Assembly: GCA_944358405.1 (NCBI GenBank)
Contig: CALVQX010000013.1
Span: 1-49,963, forward strand
Reading direction: 5' to 3'
DNA from: an uncultured Bacilli bacterium
Lineage (GTDB): Bacteria; Bacillota_I; Bacilli_A; RF39; UBA660
Length of the DNA: 49,963 nucleotides
A model generated the notes under the pieces. It was given only the letters and a program-made list of their open reading frames with translations, made no database searches and had not been told where the DNA came from. Shown here one piece after another: positions 31,880-39,806 of the stretch; the first letter of the stretch is position 1, and each line of letters starts with the position of its first letter. A program made the translations under genes and the position numbers.

Positions 31880-32172
31880 TCTTTATAACACCAACCTTTC
31901 CAACGATATGTTTGCCTACTCGTTAAGAACTCATAAAGTTCAATAATAATATTTAACATATTATGATAATATGGAACCGGCATCACAAGAAAGGCACAAA
32001 TTACGCCTGGACTTAGAACTAATATCGTTACCCAAGTGGAGCTTAGTGGCAAAAATGCTAATAAAATGATTGTCACTAGTACACCAGAGCAAAATAGAAT
32101 TAAATCAAAAGGCCTGAATATTCCTAAAATTAATTGTCCTTTCTTTGTATTTGCGGGAATTAAATAATTCAC
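31864..32172 (-). CDS. PrgI/VirB3-like membrane protein
   Basis: A 102-residue protein of the PrgI family: 'IPANTKKGQLILGIFRPFDL' then two membrane segments (about 25-45 and 48-66), and 'TYRWKGWCYKEW'. These play the VirB3 part in Gram-positive type IV systems and lie directly before VirB4, as here. Start is GTG 32172, with AAGGAG 11 bases before it. Confidence 0.9.
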   Translation of the reverse strand: MNYLIPANTKKGQLILGIFRPFDLILFCSGVLVTIILLAFLPLSSTWVTILVLSPGVICAFLVMPVPYYHNMLNIIIELYEFLTSRQTYRWKGWCYKEWQRK

Positions 32173-32204
32173 GTTGTATCACACTCCTTTTTATGTGTCT
32201 TTGA

Positions 32205-34355
32205 TTAGTGAGGACCACCTGGAGGAGGTCCACCTGGTCCACCACCTGGAGGAGGTCCACCACCAGGTGTATCCACATTAGTTAATGGATTATCATGATA
32301 TTGACTCGTTCCTGCTGCACCAGAGTCTGCTCCAGGTCTCCATCTATTTCCGTCTTTTCCTCCTGTAATTACAGTACCTGGACCATAATGTACGTTTCCA
32401 TGTTCATCTACTGTTCTTTCAACTAATCTCTGATGATCTGTCCTTCGAGCAACAAAACCGTTTCTAATAACTCCTCGACTACCATCTTCATCATAAAAAT
32501 CTGGTCTATTTGTAATATTGTTAGCACCTGGTAATCTTTCTTTCCATGAGCGACGGAATTTTTCTTCGGCACTTGGAGTAATACGATGTGTATCTGCGAA
32601 CTTTTTAATCTCGTCATAATCTTTTCTTGCCTTACTTGCGGCGGCTTGGCTATTATTCATCCGTTGATATGCACGTTGTCTAGCCAAATCAGAAATTACT
32701 TGATTACCATTATGATCTGTAGTTATTAGTCCTGACATAGCTAATTGATCCATTTCTTGCGAAGTTAAATTTCCTTGTACTAGGCGATCGTAATAGTCTT
32801 TTGCATCTGCTGCTTGACTTTCTAAATTATTTACACGGTTCTTTTCTTGATCAAGACCCGCTTTTGACACACCATAATTTTTCCATGCAGCATTAATTCC
32901 TGCACTGCGCATCAATCTATCATTGATATTATTAAATAATCCACCTTTGGCTTTGGGATCTCCAGTTTTAATTTGAGCTGCTAAATCAGCACCCGTTCGC
33001 CAAGCTGGTGGGGCTTGTTTTCCTTGTGCCTGTGCTTCCATTGCTGCACCACCTGCATTCATTCCAGCAGCTAAGGCTCCACTGATACCAGCTCCACCAA
33101 TTAAAGCAGCAGTTCCACCTAGCATAGCATTTAATCCTACACTGCTTGGACCACCTTTAATACCTAACACATCCTTAATAAATTTAGGAGCCTGTTTTGC
33201 AAAGATAAATAGCCCTAAGCAGATGAAAATGAATGAGAAAATACCTACGAATCCACCTGCTTGATTGATTACAATTCCGTTTACAATCATGTCTTGAATT
33301 AAGAAGATTACAAAGTAAATAATTGCTAGTCGTATAAAAATATCTAGATAGGTAGTCATTAGTGCTTTTACCCAAGCTCCAAATGCTCCTCCATCTTTTC
33401 CTTGAGGGCCCATATAACTAATAATTGGGATTGGAGCAATTAATCGCAATACAGCTAGTTTTACAGCCCTAACTGCAACATCTACCGTATAACTGATTAA
33501 TATGAAGGAAAATACAAATGCTACGATACCACCGATTACTGGCCTATATGCAAAAGCATAATGACTGGTACCAAATAGTTTTTGAACGGCACTTGTTAAC
33601 TTGGAAAACCATCCACTGCTTCCAGTAGAAGCACAAGTATGATTTACTAAAGCAAACAAATCTCCTGGATCTGCATCTAGTCTTGTATAAACGTTGATAT
33701 AATCATCTGGCAAATCAGAACATACCCAGTTTTCTTTTATTGTGTCTGCTCCCTTTCCTTCTGGTGGAGCTACCTGATCTTCTTCTGGTATTAAGTTGAT
33801 GCGAATAAATCCTTTTAAAATTGTCGATGTAAAAATATCAGCAGATTGGGCTAATCTATTATTACTTGTTTGAACATCAGATGCTTCATCCGTGGTGCCT
33901 AGAATCAGTCGTCCTAGTGTATTATTGGCTAAAATACGATTTTGTAAAGAATAAAGTGTACCAAATAATAATCCGTTATTATTTAATTCTACTTCATATT
34001 CATTAGAAGCATTAGGAATATTAATTGGTACAAGTACCACTAGCATAGTCAATGCAATAATTACTCTACTAATAATGTTACCAATCCCTGCTTTTTGATC
34101 TGTAATTCTTTCCGGTGACATAATTCCTTGTAAGATTGTAACCGCTAATTTAAAGATCATGAAAACTCCTATGATCAATTGCATTCGATAATAGAAGTTT
34201 CTAACCGTAGAATTGCTGAACAGTTCAGCAGATGCTACATTAAAAAATATTTCATATACTAATCCTAAGATAAAATAGGCTGGGCGGTCTATCAGCCAAG
34301 ATGCTACAGTACGTATGGCATCACTAATTACATCTGCTTTCATTCCGTCTGTCAT
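32205..34355 (-). CDS. VirB6/TrbL-type polytopic membrane protein
   Basis: A 716-residue protein. Membrane segments lie at about 27-45, 55-75, 90-112, 265-290, 335-360 and 365-390, with an extracytoplasmic loop of about 140 residues between 115 and 260. 'VAVRAVKLAVLRLIAPIPII' and 'GAFGAWVKALMTTYLDIFIRL' are typical of the TrbL/VirB6 core. After a Gly/Ala-rich stretch there is a charged coiled coil (about 500-600) and an end rich in Gly, Pro and His. Forms the inner membrane channel. GAGGTGG precedes ATG 34355. Confidence 0.88.
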   Translation of the reverse strand: MTDGMKADVISDAIRTVASWLIDRPAYFILGLVYEIFFNVASAELFSNSTVRNFYYRMQLIIGVFMIFKLAVTILQGIMSPERITDQKAGIGNIISRVIIALTMLVVLVPINIPNASNEYEVELNNNGLLFGTLYSLQNRILANNTLGRLILGTTDEASDVQTSNNRLAQSADIFTSTILKGFIRINLIPEEDQVAPPEGKGADTIKENWVCSDLPDDYINVYTRLDADPGDLFALVNHTCASTGSSGWFSKLTSAVQKLFGTSHYAFAYRPVIGGIVAFVFSFILISYTVDVAVRAVKLAVLRLIAPIPIISYMGPQGKDGGAFGAWVKALMTTYLDIFIRLAIIYFVIFLIQDMIVNGIVINQAGGFVGIFSFIFICLGLFIFAKQAPKFIKDVLGIKGGPSSVGLNAMLGGTAALIGGAGISGALAAGMNAGGAAMEAQAQGKQAPPAWRTGADLAAQIKTGDPKAKGGLFNNINDRLMRSAGINAAWKNYGVSKAGLDQEKNRVNNLESQAADAKDYYDRLVQGNLTSQEMDQLAMSGLITTDHNGNQVISDLARQRAYQRMNNSQAAASKARKDYDEIKKFADTHRITPSAEEKFRRSWKERLPGANNITNRPDFYDEDGSRGVIRNGFVARRTDHQRLVERTVDEHGNVHYGPGTVITGGKDGNRWRPGADSGAAGTSQYHDNPLTNVDTPGGGPPPGGGPGGPPPGGPH

Positions 34356-34382
34356 AAATTACCACCTCTTTTTTCTTTATTT

Positions 34383-35888
34383 TTAATTTAGACCACAAGT
34401 TTGATCGGTAGTGATTCCAAAAATCGTTAATAATGTATTCACTAGATCTGGAAGGAAAAATAGAGCAATTGCTAATACTAACCTAATTCCTAATCTTTTT
34501 TGAGCTTTTTTCATGCTTTCCTCGTCACTTACGATAATTGATTTTGCAAAATCCACACTACTTAATACTAAAACTAATAGTGGTCCTAATAGTTTAATAT
34601 AATTTAGCATTTTTTGCAAGAGCCACGCTACAGAATCCGGATTATTTACATCTCCTAATAAAGAGTTGCACTCTACATCACCATCATATCCTTCTAGCCA
34701 TTCTTGCATATCTTCTTGAGTAATTCCTTCCTCTGTTGTTGTATCTTCTGGATCTCCTAAGGAACCTCCATAGGAAGTGGACCCAAAAGCCTGTCCATCT
34801 GCTGCTCCTAGTTCATTTTTAGAACATACTCCACTGGATACCGATAATTCATAATTATATTTTTTGTTTCCCGTTTCTGTGACACAACGGTAGATCTCTT
34901 CTGGACATACTACTTTTTTGTCTTGATATATTTTCGAAATTAAGGAATCATTGATCGATATCTTGGCAGTATGTTCATTACCAACATTTACTTCCCAACT
35001 TGTATTTACTGAACCATAATTTTTTCCATCAATAGACCATTCTCTACTTCCATCACTATAAATTCTAAAATATGGAAAGAAATATCTTCGACTATTATAG
35101 GCACCAATTGCAGATCCTACACAACTACTGACGATTTTTTTACTAGAAAGAGAGTTCTTTTTAGCCTCTTCTGATAATGTTATCTTGCTTGCCTTTAAGC
35201 TTTGACATTCTCCTGCACATTCTTCTTGGTAACGCTCCTTTGGAAATACAGTAATGGAAGTCTCTGTCTTTTCTATAGAAAGTGTAGGACACGTATAATT
35301 TCCATCTTCTGTTTTTGCTGCTTTTAAGAAGACTTTTTTAAAATCTGCCCCATGATACCATAAATGACCATCTTTTGCTAGATCTTCTTTATCACTGAAA
35401 GCATATCCTAAGACGTCACTTGAAAAAATATGATAGGTGAAGTTGACATTTGCTGTAGAACTTTTATATGTATATTGACATTGTAAAATTTCTGTTTCGT
35501 TATCATTATTGGCAAGGTTTTCTTTCGATAAATTTACTACGGAACTTGCTATTCCTAAAGATTGAGCTGCGGTTTTATTATTTGAAACATAGATGTTTTG
35601 ATCACTTGATGTAGAGATATATTTAGGACAAGTAGCATTGTTACTTTCCATTACATATTTTCGCATTTGGTTCCAATTTGGTATTTCTTTTTCGGACTCT
35701 TGTGCTACTCCGTTTAATTTATCAACAATAGCTAAAGCAGTATAATCTTCATATATTTCAATCATTACTTGAGTTTTGCTATCATTATATGTACACTCTT
35801 TAATTGCTGTTTTGGCATTGGCATTTATCGGATTCAATATTAATATGCTGAAAAAAAACAAAAAACAAATGACGGCCTTTTTTTTCAT
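34383..35888 (-). CDS. Cys-rich ectodomain protein with VirB2-like C-terminal hairpin
   Basis: A 501-residue protein: signal peptide (1-25, 'NANAKTA'), a Cys-rich outside domain to about 410, then two membrane segments. The C-terminal 85 residues ('LLGPLLVLVLSSVDFAKSII', 'SDEESMKKAQKRLGIRLVLA') align with the small VirB2-like gene just upstream ('PIILIVLGTIDLGKAVI', 'SSDDKEVKGAQSRLIKR'). It looks like a pilin hairpin carrying a large head, perhaps a tip or minor subunit. It starts a new transcription unit with its own promoter. Confidence 0.75.
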   Translation of the reverse strand: MKKKAVICFLFFFSILILNPINANAKTAIKECTYNDSKTQVMIEIYEDYTALAIVDKLNGVAQESEKEIPNWNQMRKYVMESNNATCPKYISTSSDQNIYVSNNKTAAQSLGIASSVVNLSKENLANNDNETEILQCQYTYKSSTANVNFTYHIFSSDVLGYAFSDKEDLAKDGHLWYHGADFKKVFLKAAKTEDGNYTCPTLSIEKTETSITVFPKERYQEECAGECQSLKASKITLSEEAKKNSLSSKKIVSSCVGSAIGAYNSRRYFFPYFRIYSDGSREWSIDGKNYGSVNTSWEVNVGNEHTAKISINDSLISKIYQDKKVVCPEEIYRCVTETGNKKYNYELSVSSGVCSKNELGAADGQAFGSTSYGGSLGDPEDTTTEEGITQEDMQEWLEGYDGDVECNSLLGDVNNPDSVAWLLQKMLNYIKLLGPLLVLVLSSVDFAKSIIVSDEESMKKAQKRLGIRLVLAIALFFLPDLVNTLLTIFGITTDQTCGLN

Positions 35889-35905
35889 AAGATCACTCCA
35901 CTTAC

Positions 35906-35934
35906 ATTATAACATATTAAGTATATCAAAGCAA
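35906..35934 (-). promoter_or_regulatory. Promoter of the T4SS half
   Basis: TTGCTT (35929-35934), 17 bp, TATAAT (35906-35911) with TGT extended -10 on the minus strand, 17 bp before the gene at 34383-35888. Its -35 lies in the T tract of the terminator upstream. Confidence 0.7.
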
Positions 35935-35960
35935 AAAAAAAATAGCAATCATTTGCTATT
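35931..35960 (-). terminator. Terminator after the VirB2-like gene
   Basis: Stem AATAGCAA / TTGCTATT with a TCAT loop and about ten T on the minus strand. It sits 6 bp past the end of the repaired VirB2-like frame. Confidence 0.8.
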
Positions 35961-35966
35961 CTAATT

Positions 35967-36307
35967 TTAGTTTCCTGCTGCTCTCCAACAGTTTTCCCAA
36001 CTAGTTGCATCTCCAACATTACTATCATCAGCATTCGATAATAAAGACATAAGTAGAGTAACGATAGTTACAACAAAGAAAATTGCAACTGCATAAATAC
36101 AACGTTTAATCAATCTACTTTGTGCGCCTTTACTTCTTTATCATCACTAGAAATCACGGCTTTTCCTAAATCGATCGTTCCAAGGACAATCAAAATAATG
36201 GGAATACCTATTTGAATGATAGGGAAAACACCTTTTCTAATCACTTTTACGATTGGTAATAATCCGCCACAAGGATCCGTAGCAGCTATTTGAAATAAAT
36301 TTGACAT
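35967..36307 (-). pseudogene. VirB2/TrbC-like pilin with an apparent -1 frameshift
   Basis: The open frame from ATG 36307 gives 65 residues ending at TGA 36110 ('...SSDDKEVKAHKVD'). If one base is re-read at about 36128 (GTAAAGGCG), the protein goes on as 'KGAQSRLIKRCIYAVAIFFV' to a TAA at 35967, about 113 residues. It then has three hydrophobic helices, and the joined part aligns well with the C-terminus of the 501-residue neighbour. So this is one small pilin-like gene split by a shift. It may be an indel, an assembly error in an A tract, or programmed frameshifting. GGAGAGG precedes ATG 36307. Confidence 0.7.
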
Positions 36308-36367
36308 ATTAACCTCTCCTTCAATATCAATATCATACCTTATTTTTTTCTCTTTGTCAATAATTGG

Positions 36368-37351
36368 TTATCTTCTAAACAAACCAAAGATTTTGTTGGA
36401 AGACTCTTTCTTTTCTTCCGTTTTTGTTAATAGACCAATTCTTCCTAAAAAGTCACTAATTACTCCGTTCCTTTTTCGCTCATCTAAGGGGGGCATATTA
36501 TAAAACACCTTGGTATTGGCCTCATATTCAAAATCAGTGATATCTTTATTAGATAACAAACTTTTATTTAATATTAGTTTTTTCCCTTTTAATTTTGAAA
36601 ATATTGTATGATTTCTTCTAATTAGCTTATTTAATTTAATAATACTTGGTTCTAATAGATATAAAACATCACCACAAATAGAATCGTCTGTTGAATCATT
36701 TAAATCTATTAATATAATCGATGCGTTTCGATATCTTTCAATAATACTACGCAATTGAGCACTAGTGGTTGAGATCATATTCTTATCGTTAAATACGCTA
36801 AAATCATTTTTATCTACTTCAATGGCTACTACTGCATTGCCTAATTCTACTGTTAATTCTTTTTTTAACATATAAATTAACGTAGTTGCTCCGGCATGTT
36901 CTGTAACATTTCTAACTCCAATTATTTTGGTTCCATTTTCCACTTTGTTGACAATGGTCGTAGATAGATCGTTGAGTTGTTGAATATGTGCCACATCTTT
37001 ATATGTATTACTTTTTTTAATTAAATATTTTATTCCATCTAAGTTCGTTGTAAAATTATAAATTCCAACGGAAATTAACTTAGATAGAAAATTAGAGGTA
37101 CATAAATTACTGTTTTCTGGTAAAAAGAAAATGATTTTTTCTACATCTAATCCCATCGCTAAGGTTTGATAACTTCTGATGTCTTCATAATTTTTAATTG
37201 CTGTTACATCTAGAACCATTTTATTGTAAAAAAAGCTTTTAAACATTTCTACAATTTCACTTGCTTCGTAGGTACCAGTAATACTTTTTATAATGTCAAT
37301 ATCTAAATTAGATAATATATTCTGTTGACTATTTGCTATTACAACATTCAT
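36368..37351 (-). CDS. CpaE/TadZ-like protein with degenerate Walker A
   Basis: A 327-residue protein. The first 110 residues form a receiver-like alpha/beta domain; the rest resembles the MinD/ParA-type fold of CpaE/TadZ. The P-loop place reads 'IGVRNVTEHAGATTLIYML', in which the lysines of the Walker A are missing, and 'ASIILIDLNDS' follows as the beta strand with Asp. TadZ places the Tad machine in the cell. ATG 37351 is preferred to GTG 37363, as GGGTGA lies before it. Falls between the TadE-like and VirB2-like genes. Confidence 0.75.
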   Translation of the reverse strand: MNVVIANSQQNILSNLDIDIIKSITGTYEASEIVEMFKSFFYNKMVLDVTAIKNYEDIRSYQTLAMGLDVEKIIFFLPENSNLCTSNFLSKLISVGIYNFTTNLDGIKYLIKKSNTYKDVAHIQQLNDLSTTIVNKVENGTKIIGVRNVTEHAGATTLIYMLKKELTVELGNAVVAIEVDKNDFSVFNDKNMISTTSAQLRSIIERYRNASIILIDLNDSTDDSICGDVLYLLEPSIIKLNKLIRRNHTIFSKLKGKKLILNKSLLSNKDITDFEYEANTKVFYNMPPLDERKRNGVISDFLGRIGLLTKTEEKKESSNKIFGLFRR

Positions 37352-37381
37352 TTCATTTATCACCCTTTTCTACATTAGGGA

Positions 37382-37819
37382 TTAATTGTTGGGATCTATC
37401 AACTTTGTACTACCAGATACTTGGAAAAAGCGAAGGCCAATTCTATTGATAATCGGTATTTCTATATTGATTTTTGTCACCACTTCATAATAGAATTTAT
37501 TGCTTCCGTCAATTCCACCAGTATCAGTAGAGGCCTCTACCCTTCTAATGCAGTAACCTTTTTCCATTCGGCAATCATATCCACTTAATCTAAAGCCTTC
37601 TGCATTATAACCAATTTCTTTCATATAATTTGTAATTGTTCTATCACAAGCGCTTTCCTCAGGACAAACGCCTTCATATTGCTCAAGTGTGCTTATTATT
37701 TTGTTTTTAACGCGAAAAGCCTTTGTATAATTCACATTAAAAGCTAAATAACCGCTAACTAATACTAAGAAAACTACGATGATAGCAATATTTACAATTC
37801 CACCAAAAGCATCCCGCAT
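37382..37819 (-). CDS. TadE-like pseudopilin
   Basis: A 145-residue protein with an N-terminal membrane helix (about 8-28, 'IVNIAIIVVFLVLVSGYLAF') and an outside domain with four Cys ('CPEESAC', 'YDCRMEKGYC'). It ends with 'VVTKINIEIPIINRIGLRFF', a pattern shared with TadE/TadF-like minor pilins (the 'P.....' and 'V.G.T' end). It lies directly between the Flp-like pilin and the CpaE-like gene, as in tad loci. Confidence 0.65.
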   Translation of the reverse strand: MRDAFGGIVNIAIIVVFLVLVSGYLAFNVNYTKAFRVKNKIISTLEQYEGVCPEESACDRTITNYMKEIGYNAEGFRLSGYDCRMEKGYCIRRVEASTDTGGIDGSNKFYYEVVTKINIEIPIINRIGLRFFQVSGSTKLIDPNN

Positions 37820-37834
37820 CTTTTACACCTCTTA

Positions 37835-38008
37835 TTATTTATTTTGAATTACAATCATACCACCTTGATAATTTCCACTAATATTTCCCCATTGACTATT
37901 TAAGCTTGCTTGGATATTAGGCCACAAAAGCCAGAAAAAGCCGATGACTGCTGCAATTGCAATTAATGTGATTACTGTTAAATTTAATTCTCCTGTTGCT
38001 GCTTTCAT
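37835..38008 (-). CDS. Flp-like small pilin
   Basis: A 57-residue protein: 'MKAATGELNLTVITLIAIAA' has a short head with Gly-Glu-Leu (a class III-like leader cleavage pattern would be G/E), then one hydrophobic helix and a short 40-residue polar end. This is the plan of Flp pilins. ATG 38008 is preferred to GTG 38020, which overlaps the AAAGGAG site. It has its own near-consensus promoter, as expected of the main structural subunit. No prepilin peptidase gene is in the window. Confidence 0.65.
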   Translation of the reverse strand: MKAATGELNLTVITLIAIAAVIGFFWLLWPNIQASLNSQWGNISGNYQGGMIVIQNK

Positions 38009-38040
38009 TGATTTTTCCACTCCTTTCTATTATCATTATT

Positions 38041-38069
38041 ATTATACCAAAATTTTTTTTTTTAAACAA
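38041..38069 (-). promoter_or_regulatory. Strong promoter before the Flp-like pilin
   Basis: TTGTTT (38064-38069), 17 bp with a long A tract, TATAAT (38041-38046) with TGG extended -10 on the minus strand. Lies in the 70-bp gap after the tadC-like gene; leader about 26 nt. Confidence 0.8.
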
Positions 38070-38078
38070 CATCTTTAT

Positions 38079-38888
38079 CTACATATTAAACATCATCATC
38101 ATAGAAATTAGTATGACTAGCATCACACCTATTCCTGTCACTACTAGCATAATCATCGTTTGATTTTCCATATGATTTAGACGTTCTTTATATTTTGTTT
38201 CCCTAGCTTTATTCTGTAGATTTGATACAGTCTTTGAAAACATCATTAATCGTTCTTGCTTTTTTTCTTGAGAACCTAGTCCTAAACGATATAATAGACG
38301 CATCATTCTCATCGAGTCTCTTACGGGATAGGTATTTGCAAATTCCATATAAGGATCAATTGAGGAATCTCCTGAATTAATCCGATCTATTAATTGCCTT
38401 AATCCTGGTTTAAAGATATCTGGAGCATCATCAATTGATTTTCCTAATGCTACCGGAACTGTATAATGTTGAATTAATATCTCTAAACTTTTTAAATAGT
38501 ATGGCAACATAACATCGATTTCATGAAGATGTGCTTTATAATATCTTTTTAAACTACTGTAACTTGATTTGAACATGACCACGGCCACAACAATAGCTAG
38601 TACTAAATTTAAGAAAAATTGGGAATCTATTAAACTATCTGAACTACTACTTCCTATCGTAAAAGCAAAAACTACGAAGAATGCGATGATCGAATAAAAT
38701 ACTCTTTTAATATATAATTGATCCGCATCTACATCTTCTCCGTATTTGGCATACACTAAGAAGTTATAGTCTTCTTCACGAAATATTTGCAAGTATTTTT
38801 CATTATCTGCAATAAACTTATTCTTATCAATCGTATTATTATAGATTAACATACCCATAATAATTACACCTACAATTAGTACTTCCAT
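38079..38888 (-). CDS. tadC: TadC-like inner membrane platform protein
   Basis: A 269-residue type II secretion F-domain protein. Membrane segments lie at about 3-15, 66-82, 88-106 and 245-266. The F domain is 'EIDVMLPYYLKSLEILIQHY' with 'DSMRMMRLLYRLGLGSQEKK' near 200. Platform on which the CpaF ATPase acts. Its start overlaps the stop of the tadB-like gene by one base (38888), so it is coupled. Confidence 0.85.
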   Translation of the reverse strand: MEVLIVGVIIMGMLIYNNTIDKNKFIADNEKYLQIFREEDYNFLVYAKYGEDVDADQLYIKRVFYSIIAFFVVFAFTIGSSSSDSLIDSQFFLNLVLAIVVAVVMFKSSYSSLKRYYKAHLHEIDVMLPYYLKSLEILIQHYTVPVALGKSIDDAPDIFKPGLRQLIDRINSGDSSIDPYMEFANTYPVRDSMRMMRLLYRLGLGSQEKKQERLMMFSKTVSNLQNKARETKYKERLNHMENQTMIMLVVTGIGVMLVILISMMMMFNM

Positions 38889-39790
38889 TATTCTGCACCT
38901 ACATTCTCATTATAGTATTTTTCTCCTTTTAATAAGAAGTATGTATTAATGATCAAGGTACCATGAAGTAATAATTTAATGTACCATCGATCTAGGAGAA
39001 TTAAATAAGTTTCTCTTCCTAATAAGTATTGAACAAGCATTACCATTAAATATAACATAATACCAAATTGTAAAAATGATTTATGGAAACTAGCACGTTC
39101 AATTCTATCTCTATATACACTTTCTACTAACATATCAATATCTAGTTGCATGTTATCTAAGGAATCCGCAGAATTTCTAGCTCCTTCTTTTGTAATTTGA
39201 AGAAAGAGTTGATGCATATTCTTTACAATATAGTATGGATATAGACCACTCATATACTCTAGAGATTCATCAATACTTCCATTTTGATAAGCTAACTCTA
39301 TCATATGATCTACATCTTTTTTTACTGGATCTTCTAAGATTCCTGAATTTCTAACTCCTTCTAGAGCTTTTACAAAAGACTGGGTAGTAGCAAATTCCAT
39401 AATTACATTGGAGGTGTATACTTGGATTTGTTCGAAAAGAAACTCACTGTAAATTCTTTTGCAACGTAGATAGGATAAGTAAGGAACAAACATGATTACT
39501 ACAGCTATATATATAATACAAATTACTAGATTATAGAAATATAAGTAAGTAACTACCCCTGTAAAAACAGTTAGAGCAATTACTTGTACCATATATTGTC
39601 TTGGAGTATATTCCTGACCTAATTCTTTTGTCTTTTCTCTTACCATCTTAAAGGAGTATGGAGCATATCTATCATAAATTTCTTGAATCTGTTTTGTAAT
39701 AAATTTCCCAACGTTTTGCCCTTTATAATTTCGATAGGCATAGATCCCAAGAAAGATTACGGAAATAATTACTAATTCTTCAATATACAT
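38888..39790 (-). CDS. tadB: TadB-like inner membrane platform protein
   Basis: A 300-residue protein of the type II secretion F family. Membrane segments lie at about 1-17, 70-105, 245-262 and 270-290. The middle has 'EFLFEQIQVYTSNVIMEFAT' and 'LDNMQLDIDMLVESVYRDRI'. Paired TadB and TadC proteins form the Tad platform. Directly after cpaF (16 bp) and before tadC (1-bp overlap). Confidence 0.85.
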   Translation of the reverse strand: MYIEELVIISVIFLGIYAYRNYKGQNVGKFITKQIQEIYDRYAPYSFKMVREKTKELGQEYTPRQYMVQVIALTVFTGVVTYLYFYNLVICIIYIAVVIMFVPYLSYLRCKRIYSEFLFEQIQVYTSNVIMEFATTQSFVKALEGVRNSGILEDPVKKDVDHMIELAYQNGSIDESLEYMSGLYPYYIVKNMHQLFLQITKEGARNSADSLDNMQLDIDMLVESVYRDRIERASFHKSFLQFGIMLYLMVMLVQYLLGRETYLILLDRWYIKLLLHGTLIINTYFLLKGEKYYNENVGAE

Positions 39791-39806
39791 CGATCATTCC
39801 TCCCTT

